A DNA stretch of 64,000 nt, from NCBI GenBank assembly GCA_046351135.1, contig JAXLZA010000001.1:248001-312000 (forward strand). The letters run 5' to 3'. The position numbers and the translations under genes are program-made. Shown here piece after piece: positions 25,702 to 34,413 of the stretch (position 1 is its first letter; every line of letters starts with the position of its first letter). Source of the stretch: UBA4427 sp046351135 (lineage in GTDB: Bacteria; Myxococcota_A; UBA9160; UBA4427). Below the pieces are notes generated by a model. It was not told the origin of the DNA. It saw only the letters and a list, made by a program, of their open reading frames with translations, and did not search any database.

Positions 25702-26009
25702 AGAGGGTTGGAGGGGACGGCATCCACGCGGGTGTGCGGCGCCCGCGGGCCGAGGATCGTCCGGGGTCGCCCCGGTCGGGCTGGCTCCGACCGCTCGCCC
25801 TGGCGGCACCGCCTTCGGCGGAGGCGATCCGCTCGGTCGGCTTCACGGGAGCCCGGGCGCGGGACTTCGAGGATTTCGTCGAGGCCGATGGCGGCTTTTC
25901 CGCGCTGGTGCGGACGCGTCCGGATCCGGGCTTCCGCGAAGGGCTGCGCCGGCGTCTCTGGCGGATCCACGTCCTGAAGCGCGCCCATCGCGGCTTCGAG
26001 CGGAACTAG
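25698..26009 (+). CDS. small basic protein coupled to the ECF sigma factor
   Basis: 103 residues, not recognised. ATG overlaps the sigma-factor stop (ATGA), so it is translated with it. There is no membrane segment and no HxxxCxxC zinc motif. The C-terminal part, LVRTRPDPGFREGLRRRLWRIHVLKRAHRG, is a charged helix that resembles the short PxFRexLrrrL helix found in some sigma-factor partner proteins. A regulatory partner of the sigma factor is possible from position alone. Confidence 0.6.
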   Translation: MKRVGGDGIHAGVRRPRAEDRPGSPRSGWLRPLALAAPPSAEAIRSVGFTGARARDFEDFVEADGGFSALVRTRPDPGFREGLRRRLWRIHVLKRAHRGFERN

Positions 26010-26081
26010 CGCTCTCCGCGCCGGTCGCGGGCGGTCGACCGTGGCCCGAGGATCGTCGACGAGGCGGCGGGGAGCCGTCCC

Positions 26082-26654
26082 TCAGGTCATCTCGAGCGCG
26101 CGGGCCATCACGATCTTGCCGGATCGGACCAGGTCGACGATCTGCTCGGGGGTGAAGAGCGAGACCATCGCGTCGAGCTTCTCGCTGCTGCCGTAGACGC
26201 GCAGGATCACGCTCTCGGGCGCGTAGTCGACGACCTTCGCGTTGAAGTGCTCGGCGATCTCCAGCACGTCCCGCCGCGAAGACCCTGCGCAGCGGACCTT
26301 GATCAGCGCGATCTCGGTCTCGTAGCGATCGCTGGTCGTGTGGTCGAGCGCATGCACGACGTCCACCAGCTTCGAGAGCTGTCGGATCATCTGCTCGAGG
26401 ATCGCGACGTCCCCCGAGCAGGTCACGGTCATCCGCGAGAAGCCCGCCTCCGCCGACGGCGAGACGACGAGGCTCTCGATGTTGTAGCCGCGGCGCGAGA
26501 ACACCATCGCCACGCGGACCAGCACGCCGGGGGCGTCGCGCACGAGCAGCGAGATCGTGTGCAGGTTTGCGCTGATGGGGGCCGCCGTCGCGGCGGGCGT
26601 GCGCGCCAGGGCGCGGCGGCGGGACGGGGTCTCCATCGGAGTCGGACTGGCCAT
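26082..26654 (-). CDS. ilvN: acetolactate synthase small (regulatory) subunit
   Basis: 190 residues. An N-terminal ACT domain (about 30-105) has HTISLLVRDAPGVLVRVAMVFSRRGYNIESL, the valine-binding and subunit-contact segment. The C-terminal ALS_ss_C domain (about 115-185) has AEHFNAKVVDY and LDAMVSLFTP. It activates the catalytic subunit and confers feedback inhibition by valine. The first 28 residues are an Ala/Arg-rich extension not usual in the family. ATG start with GAGG upstream. It follows ilvB by 132 bases on the minus strand, the normal operon order for branched-chain amino acid synthesis. Confidence 0.95.
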   Translation of the reverse strand: MASPTPMETPSRRRALARTPAATAAPISANLHTISLLVRDAPGVLVRVAMVFSRRGYNIESLVVSPSAEAGFSRMTVTCSGDVAILEQMIRQLSKLVDVVHALDHTTSDRYETEIALIKVRCAGSSRRDVLEIAEHFNAKVVDYAPESVILRVYGSSEKLDAMVSLFTPEQIVDLVRSGKIVMARALEMT

Positions 26655-26786
26655 GCGGAACCTCGATCGGTGCTCGTCGGAGCGGGCGGTTCGGAAGGGG
26701 ATGGGGAGGTCGGAGAGCGGAGCAGCCCCGGTCGGACGCGGCCGGGGCAGGGCGCCGGCCGCGCCATCCGGGCGCGGATGGGGGTC

Positions 26787-28502
26787 TCAGGTGCTGCCCG
26801 TGGGCTTCGCCATCTGCTCCTTGGGCTTCTCGATGATCATGCCGGACAGGGGTGCCCCGGCCGGGATCATCGGGAAGACGTTGTCCTCCTTCACCACCTC
26901 GGCGACGACGACGCAGGGGCCCTCGTCGTAGGCGTGGGCCTTGGCGAGGATCTTGTCGACGTCGGCGGGGCGCCGGATGCGCCAGGCCTTCACGCCGTAG
27001 GCCTCCGCGAGCTTGACGAAGTCGGGATTGCCGACCAGGTCGACGCCGGAGAGCCGGTTCTCGAAGAACAGCTCCTGCCACTGCCGGACCATGCCCAGGA
27101 AGTTGTTGTTGATGATGAGGCACTTGGCCGGGAGCTTCTGGATCGCGGCCGTCGCGAGCTCGGCCTGGGTCATCTGGAAGCCCCCGTCCCCGACCACCGC
27201 CCAGACCTTCTTGTCGGGACAGCCGAGCTGCGCACCGAGGGCGGCCGGGAAGCCGAAGCCCATCGTGCCGGCACCGCCCGACGAGATCCAGTGGCGGTTC
27301 GTCGTCGAGAGACAGAACTGCGCCGCCCACATCTGATGCTGCCCGACGTCGGTCGTGATGATCGCGTCGCCGCGGGTGACGGCATGCAGCCGGTCGAGCA
27401 CGTGCTGGGCGCGCAGGCCGCCCTGCTTCGCATAACGGAGCGGATAGCGCTGGCGCCAGACCTCGCACTGATCGAGCCAGGCCTTGGTGTCGGCGGGGGA
27501 GACGAGCGGGATCATCTCCTCGAGCACGAGCCGGGCGTCGCCGGCGATCGCGACGTCGGGCTTCACCATCTTCCCGAACTCGGCCGGGTCGATGTCGATG
27601 TGGATCTTGACTGCGTCGACGCAGAACTCGTCGAGCTTGCCGGTGATGCGGTCGTCCCAGCGCGCACCGATCGCCATGATCAGGTCGCAGTGGTCGACGG
27701 CCTTGTTGGCGTAGGCGGTGCCGTGCATGCCGAGCATGCCGAGATGGAGCGGATGCGTTTCGTCGGCGGCCCCCTTGCCGAGCAGCGTGTTGACGATCGG
27801 CGCCCGCAGCTTCTCCGCCAGCCGGATCACCGCCTTGCCCGCGCCGGAGATGACCGCGCCGTGCCCGACGTAGAGGATGGGTCGCCTGGCGTTCGTGAGC
27901 AGGTCCGCTGCGCGTCGGATGGCCGCCGCGTCGCCGTGGGTCGGCACCGTGTAGCCGGGGAGGTGGATCTCGTCGACGAAGGGAGCGTCGCAGGGCCCCT
28001 GCGTCACGTCCTTCGGGAGATCGATCAGGACCGGGCCCGGCCGACCGCTCGTCGCGATGTGGAACGCCTCGCGCGTCGCGCGCGGGATGTCGCTCGCCTT
28101 CTTGAGCAGGTAGCTGTGCTTCACGACGGCGTAGGTGATGCCCGTGACGTCGGCCTCCTGGAAGCCGTCCTTGCCGAGCATGGACGTGATCGTCTGACCC
28201 GTGAGCACGATCATCGGGACGGAATCCATGTGGGCCGTCAGGAGACCCGTCACCGTATTGGTCGCGCCGGGGCCGGACGTGACGAGCACGACGCCGGGCT
28301 TGCCGGTCGCCCGGGCATAGCCGTCGGCCATGTGGGCCGCGCCCTGCTCGTGACGGACGAGGATCAGCTTGATGTCGGAGTCGACGAGGGCATCGAAGAT
28401 GGGCATGGCGGCGCCGCCGGAGTACCCGAAGATGTATTCGACGCCTTCTCGCTCGAGGCACTGGATCAGCTTCTCAGCTCCGGTCGGCACTCTGGGCTCC
28501 AT
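26787..28502 (-). CDS. ilvB: acetolactate synthase large (catalytic) subunit
   Basis: 571 residues, family-typical. The TPP domain has VEYIFGYSGGAAMPIFDAL near 20-40, with the usual Pro of GYPGG replaced by Ser. The middle FAD-like domain has RPILYVGHGAVISGAGKA. The C-terminal TPP motif has GDGGFQM followed by NNNFLGMVRQWQ. Condenses two pyruvates, or pyruvate and 2-oxobutyrate, in valine, leucine and isoleucine synthesis. Start at ATG 28502 is favoured over an upstream in-frame ATG at 28595 because AAGGAAG lies five bases before it and the extension is a short Arg-rich stretch unlike the family. Confidence 0.96.
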   Translation of the reverse strand: MEPRVPTGAEKLIQCLEREGVEYIFGYSGGAAMPIFDALVDSDIKLILVRHEQGAAHMADGYARATGKPGVVLVTSGPGATNTVTGLLTAHMDSVPMIVLTGQTITSMLGKDGFQEADVTGITYAVVKHSYLLKKASDIPRATREAFHIATSGRPGPVLIDLPKDVTQGPCDAPFVDEIHLPGYTVPTHGDAAAIRRAADLLTNARRPILYVGHGAVISGAGKAVIRLAEKLRAPIVNTLLGKGAADETHPLHLGMLGMHGTAYANKAVDHCDLIMAIGARWDDRITGKLDEFCVDAVKIHIDIDPAEFGKMVKPDVAIAGDARLVLEEMIPLVSPADTKAWLDQCEVWRQRYPLRYAKQGGLRAQHVLDRLHAVTRGDAIITTDVGQHQMWAAQFCLSTTNRHWISSGGAGTMGFGFPAALGAQLGCPDKKVWAVVGDGGFQMTQAELATAAIQKLPAKCLIINNNFLGMVRQWQELFFENRLSGVDLVGNPDFVKLAEAYGVKAWRIRRPADVDKILAKAHAYDEGPCVVVAEVVKEDNVFPMIPAGAPLSGMIIEKPKEQMAKPTGST

Positions 28503-29227
28503 CGGGACTTCCTTCCTCACGCGTTTCCTTGCGCGCTCTCGTCTGCCACGAATCGCGGCTCCGATCGATCGGCGAGGCCGCTCCATGCCCTTCATGGGTC
28601 ATCTTCGAGATCGAAGCAGGCGCGTCGGGTCCGTGTTTCGATCCCTCGGCGGCAGATTCAGGTCACCGGATCGCCATGATGGCTCGTTCAGTCGCTCAGT
28701 GGTGGATCTTTCCCGGATGACTCGAAGCGGACAGGCCTCGCTTGCGCAATCTTTGCACAGATCGATCGGAAGAGCATGGCTCGGGCTGTTCATTTCTTCG
28801 AAAGATTCCTCATCAAAGGACAAAGTGGGTGGGTCTGGGCAGAATGCTTCCTAAAAACGACCCATCGGTTGAGAAAGAGGCGGACCAGGACGGGGTATTT
28901 CTCGAAAAGTGGCCTCTGATTCAGGTATCCAGGCTTCGTGACGATCACGGCGGGAGGCGGGGTGGCCCGGCTCGGCCCGCGAAGCGCGCTGGCCCCCCGG
29001 GCGAAACCCGTCGAGACCGGGTACCTTGCGCAAGACGTAGGCAGTGGGCGTGCGGAGGACGGCTCGGGCGCGATCCGCTGGGCGTCCGACCTGCGTTCGA
29101 AGCGATCGGGAGCGAGGGGGTCGGGGATCACGGCGAGCCCCTTTGCCGCGCGGCGCGGCGATCGGGGTGAACGGGGCACGACGCCCGGCCGATAGGTGGG
29201 TCAGTTCCACGCCACGAGGAGCCCGTC
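28503..29227. other. 725-base gap upstream of ilvB and the lpt run
   Basis: A divergent intergenic region with no supported gene. About 28600-28940 is clearly less GC-rich than the rest of the window (by eye nearer 55%), with an 8-bp palindrome TTGCGCAA at 28742-28749 and a small CGTGA/TCACG dyad at 28937-28949. A leader peptide rich in Leu/Val/Ile codons before ilvB was looked for and not found. It must contain both divergent promoters, but no clear consensus is visible. Confidence 0.6.
28508..28514 (-). promoter_or_regulatory. ribosome binding site deciding the ilvB start
   Basis: AAGGAAG on the minus strand, five bases before ATG 28502, inside the frame of a possible longer protein. It supports the 571-residue form. 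Confidence 0.6.
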
Positions 29228-29503
29228 ATGCAGCAATCCAGTCGAGCGCGAAGTCCCCGGAAGATCCTGCGCAGCCTGCGCCGAGGCCTCTTCGCCGTCG
29301 TTGCGCTCGCGCTGATCGCCGTCGCCGCCGCCACGCCGGTGGAGGCCGACGAGTACGACGAGAAGAGCTCGGGCCATCCCCTGCGGATCGTCGCCTACGT
29401 GCTCCATCCGGTCGGCGTCGCCATCGACTATCTGCTGCTGCGCCCGGCGCACTGGCTCGGCAGCCACGAGCCGCTGAAGACGATCTTCGGACACGAGGAC
29501 TGA
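29228..29503 (+). CDS. small Sec-exported protein at the head of the lpt genes
   Basis: 91 residues. Basic N-terminus (RSPRKILRSLRRG), hydrophobic core (LFAVVALALIAVAAA) and a likely cleavage after VEA, then a short mature part with HPLRIVAYVLHPVGVAIDYLLLRPAHWLGS. The second stretch is weakly hydrophobic and may lie on or in a membrane. I do not recognise a named family. RBS GAGGAG. Its stop is directly followed by the lptC start, so it is probably co-expressed with LPS transport genes and may act at the envelope. Confidence 0.75.
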   Translation: MQQSSRARSPRKILRSLRRGLFAVVALALIAVAAATPVEADEYDEKSSGHPLRIVAYVLHPVGVAIDYLLLRPAHWLGSHEPLKTIFGHED

Positions 29504-30070
29504 GTGGGGGCAACGCTGGCCTGGATCGCCCGCCGGCTCCGGGCCGCACCCACGGCAGCGTGGGCCGTCGTGCTCGCGCTGTCGATCGCGCCGGCTTCCC
29601 TGGCCGACGCACCGGATCTCCACTGGCTCGACGGAGATCCCGGCCAGATCCTCCATGTCCAGGGCATGACCTTCGTCGCGAGCGAGGGCTCGCAGAACGA
29701 GATCATGGTGCGCGCCGAGCGTGCCCGCTTCTACCCCGCTCGTCAGGTGGCGGACCTCGAGGAGGTCCACGTCTCCGTCGCGCCCGGCGAGGGCCGGACG
29801 GGCTTCGAGATGCGCTGCGAAAAGGGGCGCCTCAATCTGGCCACCCAGTCCTTCGTCGCGGAGGGCGACGTCGCCGGCACGATCGAGGGCGGGCGGAGCT
29901 TCGAGGCGCGCTGGGTGGCCTATGATGACGCCAGGCGGGTTCTCTACACGGACGAGCCCGTCGTGATCGTCGAGAAGGGCGGGAGCTATCGCGGGGGTGG
30001 CTTCCGCTATTTCGTGGACGAGCAGCGCTTCCGCCTCGAGGGCGGGGCGTCCATCGTGCGAGAGCCATGA
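29504..30070 (+). CDS. lptC: LptC-like LPS export periplasmic component
   Basis: 188 residues, GTG start touching the preceding stop. N-terminal hydrophobic anchor (about 17-35), then a beta-jellyroll-like region: GMTFVASEGSQNEIMVRAERARFY, ADLEEVHVSV, GRLNLATQSFVAEGDV, VLYTDEPVVIVEKGGSYRGGGFRYFV. This is the alternating sequence-then-strand pattern of LptC/OstA-fold proteins. LptC receives LPS from the LptB2FG extractor and passes it to LptA. It lies directly before lptA and lptB with four-base overlaps, the standard order. Confidence 0.85.
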   Translation: MGATLAWIARRLRAAPTAAWAVVLALSIAPASLADAPDLHWLDGDPGQILHVQGMTFVASEGSQNEIMVRAERARFYPARQVADLEEVHVSVAPGEGRTGFEMRCEKGRLNLATQSFVAEGDVAGTIEGGRSFEARWVAYDDARRVLYTDEPVVIVEKGGSYRGGGFRYFVDEQRFRLEGGASIVREP

Positions 30071-31326
30071 TCGACAGTCCGATCCGCCACCGCGGCCCCC
30101 GCGCCGAATCCCCGTCCCGACTGCGCCGGCGGCCCGGTCCGTCGAGGCGTCTCGCCGCCCTGCTGGCCGCGCTGCTCGTCGGCGGAGGCGGAGGGCTCGT
30201 GAGCGCGTCGAGCGCGCGGGCCGCCGAGGTCGCGACCGCGGTCGGCTCGGGGCTCCGCATCGCGATCGCGCCCTTCGTGGGGGAAGAGGGCGACGAAGCG
30301 ATCTCGCAGCTGCTCGCGGTCCGCTTCGAGCGGCTCGGGGTCGAGCGGCTGCGCTCGCCCGGGAGCTTCGCCGCCGAGCGCGAGTTCGATCCGCGGGCGG
30401 AGGTGGTCCGGACCTGGGCCCAGCAGGCCGAGGTCGACTCGATCGTCGTCGGACGGATCGGGCAGGTTCGGCCCCGCTCCGAGGTCCGTCAGGTCGAGGC
30501 GGTCGTGCGCTCGGGGCATTCCGGCGCGGAGCTGTTCCGGCATGCCGTGCTCGTCCCCGCGCGTGCGGGGCTCGGATCGGCCCTCGATCAGCTCGCCGCC
30601 GCGATCGTGCGCGACCTCGGCGGGGATCCGCTCGTCGAGGTCCAGACGCCGACGGCGACCGTTCCGCCTCCGGTCTCGGCGGGCCAGGCCTCCGAGGTCG
30701 CGGCGAAGCCGGAGCCGCGGGCGGACGCCAAGCCCGAAGCCGACGCGAAGAAGCCGAAGACGGACGCGACGACGGGCGGGAGGCGAGAGCCGGGCACGGG
30801 GGCCGAGCCGTCCGCGAGCAAGCCGGCCGCGGCGCCGCAGGGTGGCGTCCAGTCCGGCGGCGGCCTGCAGACACGCATTGGTGTCGCGAAGTTCCGCAGC
30901 GACGCCCCGATCGAGATCAAGGCCGATCAGGCGGAGATCATGGCCGAAGGCGAGGGCAGGCGGCTCGTCTTCCAGGGCAGAGTCTGGGTCAAGCAGGACA
31001 ACGTCGTCGTGACCAGCGACCACCTCGAGGCGGAGTACGTCGAAGGGGAGTCCGAGCCGAGCCGCCTGCTCGCGAAGGGCTCGGTCCACGTCGAGCAGGG
31101 CAATCGCGGCGCGCGCTGCGACCGGGCGGAGTATCTGCGGGCGACGTCGCAGCTGACCTGTCGCGGTCACGCCGAGCTGGTGCAGGGGTGCGACGTGGTG
31201 CGGGGCGAGGTGATCGTGCTCGACCTGGGGGCGGACAAGGCCCGGGTCGAAGGGGCCGCGTCGATCGTGATCAATCCCAAGGAGAACACCGACCCGCGCT
31301 GCGCCGGAACGGGAGGGCGATCGTGA
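30067..31326 (+). CDS. lptA: LptA-domain protein with an extra N-terminal domain
   Basis: 419 residues; ordinary LptA has about 180. Residues 1-52 hold a basic start and signal-like hydrophobic stretch (LAALLAALLVGGGGG). Residues about 60-190 form an alpha/beta domain (LRIAIAPFVGEEGDEAISQLLAVRFERLG, VDSIVVGRIGQV) like the TolB-N/CsgG-type domain. A Pro/Ala/Lys linker runs about 200-268. The C-terminal OstA/LptA domain, about 271-410, has APIEIKADQAEIMAEGEGRRLVFQGRVWVKQDN and SRLLAKGSVHVEQGNRGARCDRAEY. The LptA part bridges LPS across the periplasm. The N-terminal domain is unusual; its role is unknown. Four-base overlaps on both sides. Confidence 0.85.
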   Translation: MIDSPIRHRGPRAESPSRLRRRPGPSRRLAALLAALLVGGGGGLVSASSARAAEVATAVGSGLRIAIAPFVGEEGDEAISQLLAVRFERLGVERLRSPGSFAAEREFDPRAEVVRTWAQQAEVDSIVVGRIGQVRPRSEVRQVEAVVRSGHSGAELFRHAVLVPARAGLGSALDQLAAAIVRDLGGDPLVEVQTPTATVPPPVSAGQASEVAAKPEPRADAKPEADAKKPKTDATTGGRREPGTGAEPSASKPAAAPQGGVQSGGGLQTRIGVAKFRSDAPIEIKADQAEIMAEGEGRRLVFQGRVWVKQDNVVVTSDHLEAEYVEGESEPSRLLAKGSVHVEQGNRGARCDRAEYLRATSQLTCRGHAELVQGCDVVRGEVIVLDLGADKARVEGAASIVINPKENTDPRCAGTGGRS

Positions 31327-32054
31327 GCGGCGAGGTGCTGACCGCGCGCGGGCTGGTCAAGCGCTACGGGGAGAAGATCGCCGTGCGCGGGATCGACCTC
31401 GACGTCCATCCGGCCGAGGTGGTCGGCCTGCTCGGCCCCAACGGCGCGGGCAAGACCACGACCTTCAACATGATCGCCGGGAGCGTGCGGCCGAGCGAGG
31501 GCACGGTCACCCTCGGCGAGAAGGACATCACCGACCTGCCGATGTACCGCCGCGCGCGGATGGGCATCACCTACCTTCCGCAGGAGGCGTCGATCTTCCG
31601 CAAGCTCTCGGTTGCGGACAACGTCGCCGCGATCCTCGAGACCGTCGAGCCGGATCGGGCCCGGCGCAAGCAGCGCCTGGTCGAGCTGCTCGCCGAGCTG
31701 AACCTGACGGAGAAGGCGAATCGCAAGGGCGCCGATCTCTCGGGCGGCGAGCGCCGGCGCGTCGAGATCACCCGGGCGCTCGTTCTCGATCCGCGCTTCA
31801 TGCTCCTCGACGAGCCCTTCGCCGGCGTCGATCCGATCGCGGTGATCGACATCCAGAAAATCATCGAGCAGCTGCGGGCCCGGGGCATCGGCGTCATCAT
31901 CACGGACCACAGCGTCCGCGAGACCTTGTCGATCTGTGACCGCGCCTACATCATCAAGGACGGCGCGATCCTGCGGCAGGGTGCGCCGGCCGAGATCGCC
32001 GAGGATCCCGAGGTTCGCGAGGTCTACCTCGGCAAGAATTTCCGCCTCGGCTGA
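31323..32054 (+). CDS. lptB: LPS export ABC transporter ATPase
   Basis: 243 residues, GTG start overlapping the lptA stop. Complete ABC ATPase: Walker A GPNGAGKTT near 40, Q-loop YLPQEASIF, signature LSGGERRRVEITRAL, Walker B FMLLDEPFAGVDP, switch TDHS. The motif YLPQEASIFRKLSV is typical of LptB. It works with LptF and LptG to extract LPS from the inner membrane; those genes are outside the window. Followed by rpoN, as in many proteobacteria. Confidence 0.97.
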   Translation: MSGEVLTARGLVKRYGEKIAVRGIDLDVHPAEVVGLLGPNGAGKTTTFNMIAGSVRPSEGTVTLGEKDITDLPMYRRARMGITYLPQEASIFRKLSVADNVAAILETVEPDRARRKQRLVELLAELNLTEKANRKGADLSGGERRRVEITRALVLDPRFMLLDEPFAGVDPIAVIDIQKIIEQLRARGIGVIITDHSVRETLSICDRAYIIKDGAILRQGAPAEIAEDPEVREVYLGKNFRLG

Positions 32055-32064
32055 GCATCGGGAG

Positions 32065-32088
32065 GCCGTCCGTCTCAAGATGGACGGC
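32065..32088 (+). terminator. hairpin between lptB and rpoN
   Basis: GCCGTCC (32065-32071) pairs with GGACGGC (32082-32088), with additional inner pairs, eleven bases after the lptB stop. There is no U-tract. It may reduce read-through from the lpt genes into rpoN. Confidence 0.45.
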
Positions 32089-32152
32089 GGTGCGGACGTG
32101 AAGTAGGGCGCCGAATCGACGGGTCGGTTCGCAGGTCGGGTAGAAGGCTCTC

Positions 32153-33793
32153 ATGGCGATCGAACTGAAACAGCAGCTCAAGCTCTCGCAGCAGCTGGTG
32201 ATGACGCCCCAGCTGCAGCAGGCGATCAAGCTGCTTCAGCTCAATCAGCTCGAGCTGGTGAATCTCGTCCAGCAGGAGCTCCAGGAAAACCCGGTCCTGG
32301 AGGAGAACGACGTCGACGAGGAGACCCCCGTCGAGCGGGACGACGCGACCCTCGAGGAGGGCGGCGGCGGTCTCGACGACGGTCCGGACGCCGGCCGGGA
32401 AGAGGGCAGCGAGAGCGACTTCACGACCTCGAGCGAGCGCGACGGGGAGCTCCCCGGCGCCGCCGAGCACGACGACCGGGTCGAGTCGGGCGAGCTGCCC
32501 GAGCTCTCCCTGGACGCCGCCGGGAGCCTGGCCGAGGGCCTCGATCCGATGGAGGGGCCGGCGAGCGACTTCGAGGACGCCTCGCCCTCCGACGCGGACA
32601 AGATCGCCGACGTCGAGTGGGAGTCCTATCTCGAGAGCCACCCGATGACGGGCCTCGAGACGCGCAATGCAGGGGACGACGAGCGCCCCTCCCTCGAGGC
32701 GACCTATACCCGCCGCCCGAGCCTCGCCGAGCACCTCGACTGGCAGCTGCATCAGAGCGAGCTCGAGCCCGAAGAGCTCGAGATCGCGGGCTGGATCGTC
32801 GGCAACATCGACGAGCAGGGCTACCTGCGCTCGACGATCGAGGAGGTCGCGCGGCAGGCGGGCGTCGAGCCCGAGCGCGTCGAGAAGGTCCTGAAGGTCG
32901 TCCAGAGCCTCGACCCGGCGGGCGTCGCCGCGCGCGATCTGCGCGAGTGCCTGCTGCTCCAGATCGATCGCATCTCGAAGGGCGACTCGCTCGCCCGGCG
33001 GATCGTCGACCAGCACCTCGATCAGCTCCAGAAGCGGGACTTCCGCGGGCTGACCAAGGTCCTCGGCGTGACGATCCAGGAGATCGCCGACGCGACGCGG
33101 GTGATCGGCGCCCTCGAGCCCCGCCCGGGCCGTGGCTTCGGCGGCGACGACCCGGTCTACATCACCCCGGACATCTACGTCTACAAGGTCGGCGACGAGT
33201 TCCACGTCCTGCTCAACGAGGACGGCCTGCCGAAGCTGCGCATCAGCTCGGTGTATCGGGACATGCTCGGCGCCGGCGCCCGGGGCGACGGCCAGAAGGA
33301 CACCCGGGCCTACGTCCACGAGAAGGTCCGCTCGGCGATGTGGCTCATCAAGTCGATCCACCAGCGCCAGCGGACGATCTACAAGGTGATGCAGAGCATC
33401 ATCCATCATCAGCGCGACTTCTTCGAGCACGGCGTCGCCCACCTCAAGCCGCTCAACCTGCGCGACGTCGCCGACGACATCGAGATGCACGAGTCGACCG
33501 TGTCGCGGGTGACGACGAACAAGTACGTCCACACGCCGCAGGGCATCTTCGAGCTCAAGTACTTCTTCAACTCCAGCATCAACCGCTTCGACGGAGAAGC
33601 GCTGGCGTCCGAGTCGGTGAAGGAGAAGATCCGCAAGATCATCGAGAGCGAGGACCCGGCGCGTCCGATGTCGGACCAGCGGATCGCCGAGATGCTCAAG
33701 GCGGCCAACATCGACATCGCCCGTCGGACGGTCACCAAGTACCGTGAGGCGATGAACATCCTCTCGTCGACCCAGCGCCGCGAGGTGTGTTGA
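32153..33793 (+). CDS. rpoN: RNA polymerase sigma-54 factor
   Basis: 546 residues. The Gln/Leu-rich activator region I (about 1-50) has LKLSQQLVMTPQLQQAIKLLQL. An acidic linker (about 55-170) is longer than in enterics. The core-binding domain follows, then the DNA-binding part with ESTVSRVTTNKYVHTPQGIFELKYFF. It ends with the RpoN box ARRTVTKYRE (523-532). It directs activator-dependent transcription from -24/-12 promoters; two such promoters were found in this window. Start ATG with AAGG upstream. Confidence 0.97.
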   Translation: MAIELKQQLKLSQQLVMTPQLQQAIKLLQLNQLELVNLVQQELQENPVLEENDVDEETPVERDDATLEEGGGGLDDGPDAGREEGSESDFTTSSERDGELPGAAEHDDRVESGELPELSLDAAGSLAEGLDPMEGPASDFEDASPSDADKIADVEWESYLESHPMTGLETRNAGDDERPSLEATYTRRPSLAEHLDWQLHQSELEPEELEIAGWIVGNIDEQGYLRSTIEEVARQAGVEPERVEKVLKVVQSLDPAGVAARDLRECLLLQIDRISKGDSLARRIVDQHLDQLQKRDFRGLTKVLGVTIQEIADATRVIGALEPRPGRGFGGDDPVYITPDIYVYKVGDEFHVLLNEDGLPKLRISSVYRDMLGAGARGDGQKDTRAYVHEKVRSAMWLIKSIHQRQRTIYKVMQSIIHHQRDFFEHGVAHLKPLNLRDVADDIEMHESTVSRVTTNKYVHTPQGIFELKYFFNSSINRFDGEALASESVKEKIRKIIESEDPARPMSDQRIAEMLKAANIDIARRTVTKYREAMNILSSTQRREVC

Positions 33794-33940
33794 CGGGGAG
33801 CCGGTCGGCCGGGCGGGCAGGGCGCGACTCCGGTCCGCCCGCGGACGCCGCCCGGGGCTCGGGGCGAGCCGGCCCGGGGTGAGCGGGATAGCGGGGCGTC
33901 GGACCGCAGGATAGAGTGCGCCGCTCAGCGGGGAGCCCCG

Positions 33941-34402
33941 ATGAAGATCACCGACATCCTGGTGCGCGATGCGTCGATCCTCGACCTGGTGTCGACGGAG
34001 AAGTCCGCGCTGCTCGCGGAGCTCGCGGGTGCCCTCGCGGCCCACGAGAAGCAGCTCGACCGCGAGACCCTGATCCGGGTCCTGCGCGAGCGCGAGGCGC
34101 TCCAGAGCACCGGGATCGGCGAAGGCGTGGCGATCCCCCACGGGAAGATCCGCGGCCTCGACCACCTGATCGCGACCTTTGCCCGCAGCCGGACCGGCGT
34201 CGACTTCGACTCGATCGACGGCCGGCCGACCCAGCTCTTCTTCCTGCTCGTGGTTCCCGAGCAGTCCGGGGGCCAGCACCTCAAGGCGCTGGCGCGCATC
34301 TCGCGGTTCTTCCGCGATCCCTCCTTCCGCGCCCGGCTGCTGCGGGCCGGCGACCTCTCCGAGATCTTCCGGGCGATCGAAGAGGAAGACGCCAAGTTCT
34401 GA
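33941..34402 (+). CDS. ptsN: PTS EIIA-Ntr type phosphocarrier
   Basis: 153 residues. The phospho-acceptor His67 is in EGVAIPHGK; HLKALARISRFFRDP and LRAGDLSEIFRAIEEED are also typical of PtsN. In PTS-Ntr it receives phosphate from an HPr-type protein and regulates rather than transports. It follows rpoN by 147 bases, and the ribosome hibernation gene that often sits in this gap is missing. The hprK RBS overlaps its stop. Confidence 0.93.
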   Translation: MKITDILVRDASILDLVSTEKSALLAELAGALAAHEKQLDRETLIRVLREREALQSTGIGEGVAIPHGKIRGLDHLIATFARSRTGVDFDSIDGRPTQLFFLLVVPEQSGGQHLKALARISRFFRDPSFRARLLRAGDLSEIFRAIEEEDAKF

Positions 34403-34407
34403 AGGGG
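34402..34407 (+). promoter_or_regulatory. ribosome binding site deciding the TTG start of hprK
   Basis: AAGGGG, overlapping the ptsN stop and six bases before TTG 34414. It supports a TTG start and the short form of HprK. Confidence 0.55.
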
Positions 34408-34413
34408 GGCGGC

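Noticed and set aside
28503..29227. Antisense and sense open frames of 74-140 codons in the ilvB-lpt gap
   Set aside because: No RBS, no domain, irregular codon use; the region reads as non-coding.
33794..33940. A missing hpf gene between rpoN and ptsN
   Set aside because: Only 147 bases and no suitable frame; the gene is absent here rather than overlooked.
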